Source: Streptomyces sp. CGMCC 4.7035 (GTDB lineage: Bacteria; Actinomycetota; Actinomycetes; Streptomycetales; Streptomycetaceae). Taken from it: a stretch of 64,000 nt of DNA. Below, piece after piece: positions 63,138-64,000 of the stretch. The notes beneath the pieces were generated by a model. The model searched no databases and was not told the DNA's origin. It saw only the letters and a list, made by a program, of their open reading frames with translations. The position numbers and the translations under genes are program-made. Position 1 is the stretch's first letter. Every line of letters begins with the position of its first letter. The stretch covers positions 1 to 64,000 of the forward strand of contig NZ_CP134053.1 of assembly GCF_031583065.1 (NCBI RefSeq), written 5' to 3'.

Positions 63138-64000
63138 ATGGCACAGACGCAGCGCGCCCAGGGCCCGTCCGACCCCGAGGCGAGTGGCGGCGGGATGTCA
63201 GACGCGCCGGAGACCTGGGGCAACGGCGGGCTTGTCGGGGACGGCCGGTACCGGCTGACCCGCAGACTCGGCCGGGGCGGCATGGCCGAGGTGTTCGCCG
63301 CCGAGGACGTGCGCCTCGGCCGGACCGTCGCGGTCAAGCTGCTCCGCTCCGACCTCGCCGAGGACCCGGTCTCCAAGGCCCGCTTCACGCGCGAGGCCCA
63401 GTCGGTGGCCGGGCTCAACCACCACGCGATCGTCGCCGTGTACGACTCCGGCGAGGACCAGGTGGGCGGCCAGTCGGTGCCGTACATCGTGATGGAGATC
63501 GTCGAAGGCCGCACGATCCGCGACCTGCTGCTCAACGCCGAGGCACCCGGCCCCGAGCAGGCCCTGATCATCGTCTCGGGCGTCCTGGAGGCGCTCGCCT
63601 ACTCGCACCAGCACGGCATCGTGCACCGCGACATCAAGCCGGCGAACGTCATCATCACCAACAACGGCGCCGTGAAGGTGATGGACTTCGGCATCGCCCG
63701 CGCCCTGCACGGGGCGTCCACGACGATGACGCAGACTGGCATGGTCATGGGCACGCCGCAGTACCTCTCCCCGGAACAGGCGCTCGGCAAGGCGGTCGAC
63801 CACCGCTCCGACCTGTACGCGACCGGCTGCCTGCTCTACGAACTGCTCGCGCTGCGGCCCCCGTTCGTCGGCGAGACGCCGCTGTCCGTGGTGTACCAGC
63901 ACGTTCAGGATATTCCGGTGCCGCCGTCCCAGATTTCGGACGGGGCGTCACCGCCGGAGTTGGACGGCCTGGCGATGCGCGCGCTCGCGAAGGATCCGGA
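63138..64000 (+). CDS. Ser/Thr protein kinase, truncated by window edge
   Basis: ATG at 63138 after GCGAGG; 287 residues are visible and the frame is open at the window end. The kinase is intact to there: GRGGMAEVFAAEDVRL, Lys in AVKLLRSDL, VHRDIKPANVIITNNG, MDFGIARAL, MTQTGMVMGTPQYLSPEQAL. A short Gln/Gly/Ser-rich extension of about 40 residues precedes the kinase. The C-terminal half (linker, membrane helix and any PASTA repeats) is outside the window. Both kinases at this locus keep all catalytic residues. Confidence 0.93.
   Translation, partial: MAQTQRAQGPSDPEASGGGMSDAPETWGNGGLVGDGRYRLTRRLGRGGMAEVFAAEDVRLGRTVAVKLLRSDLAEDPVSKARFTREAQSVAGLNHHAIVAVYDSGEDQVGGQSVPYIVMEIVEGRTIRDLLLNAEAPGPEQALIIVSGVLEALAYSHQHGIVHRDIKPANVIITNNGAVKVMDFGIARALHGASTTMTQTGMVMGTPQYLSPEQALGKAVDHRSDLYATGCLLYELLALRPPFVGETPLSVVYQHVQDIPVPPSQISDGASPPELDGLAMRALAKDP

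Overview
This window is the replication-origin region of a Streptomyces chromosome. The base composition is very GC-rich, GTG and TTG starts are common, and stop/start overlaps such as ATGA, GTGA and TGATG are frequent. The order dnaA, oriC, dnaN, gnd, recF, DUF721, gyrB, gyrA, DUF3566, tRNA-Ile, DLW-39 protein, tRNA-Ala, cyclophilin, rhomboid, crgA, DUF881, sortases, pknB, pbpA, rodA, PP2C, fhaB, fhaA, tRNA-Leu is the conserved Streptomyces oriC neighbourhood. I recognised families from sequence; no searches were run.

0-11.3 kb is the replication core. A dnaA fragment enters from the left edge, but its homology stops just after the Walker A motif, followed by a terminator hairpin and about 380 bp of GC-rich repeats. 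Next come oriC (about 20 DnaA boxes), dnaN, gnd, recF, DUF721, gyrB, gyrA and a DUF3566 membrane-protein gene. The dnaA truncation is the strangest single observation: it is an assembly error, or a second intact dnaA exists elsewhere.

11.3-20.7 kb holds tRNA-Ile(GAT) and tRNA-Ala(TGC), a small secreted Cys-containing protein, a 42-residue DLW-39 protein, a membrane-anchored secreted protein, a Ser/Thr kinase with a repeat-rich linker, an HTH regulator, a DUF5324 protein, a cyclophilin, a rhomboid protease and an extra-origin cluster of four perfect DnaA boxes. 20.7-33.8 kb is the cell-division and cell-surface block: crgA, DUF881, three class E sortases with a glutamine amidotransferase embedded, then the minus-strand signalling operon fhaA-fhaB-PP2C-rodA-pbpA-pknB.

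34.6-37.8 kb has tRNA-Leu(CAG), a DUF2252 protein, a J-domain protein and a rhodanese. 37.9-54.6 kb is catabolic: an acyl-CoA dehydrogenase with a KstR-like operator; paaABCDE (phenylacetyl-CoA epoxidase); a DUF5819-HTTM membrane pair; a TrmH methyltransferase; paaN; a 3-hydroxyacyl-CoA dehydrogenase with a TetR regulator; an Lrp/AsnC regulator; and a branched-chain-type 2-oxoacid dehydrogenase operon (E1a, E1b, E2, no E3). A 14-bp dyad, ACCGA-N4-TCGGT, lies upstream of paaA, between paaN and the dehydrogenase, and upstream of the 2-oxoacid dehydrogenase, suggesting one TetR/PaaR-type regulon that may connect 2-oxoacid oxidation to phenylacetyl-CoA breakdown.

54.6-64 kb contains a MobA-like/DUF6457 fusion with in-frame repeats, moeA, a perfect parS site, a quinone oxidoreductase, a proline-rich surface-type protein, a PadR-like regulator, the proteasome activator Bpa and two divergent Ser/Thr kinases, the second cut by the window edge. 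No insertion sequence, prophage or CRISPR array was seen.
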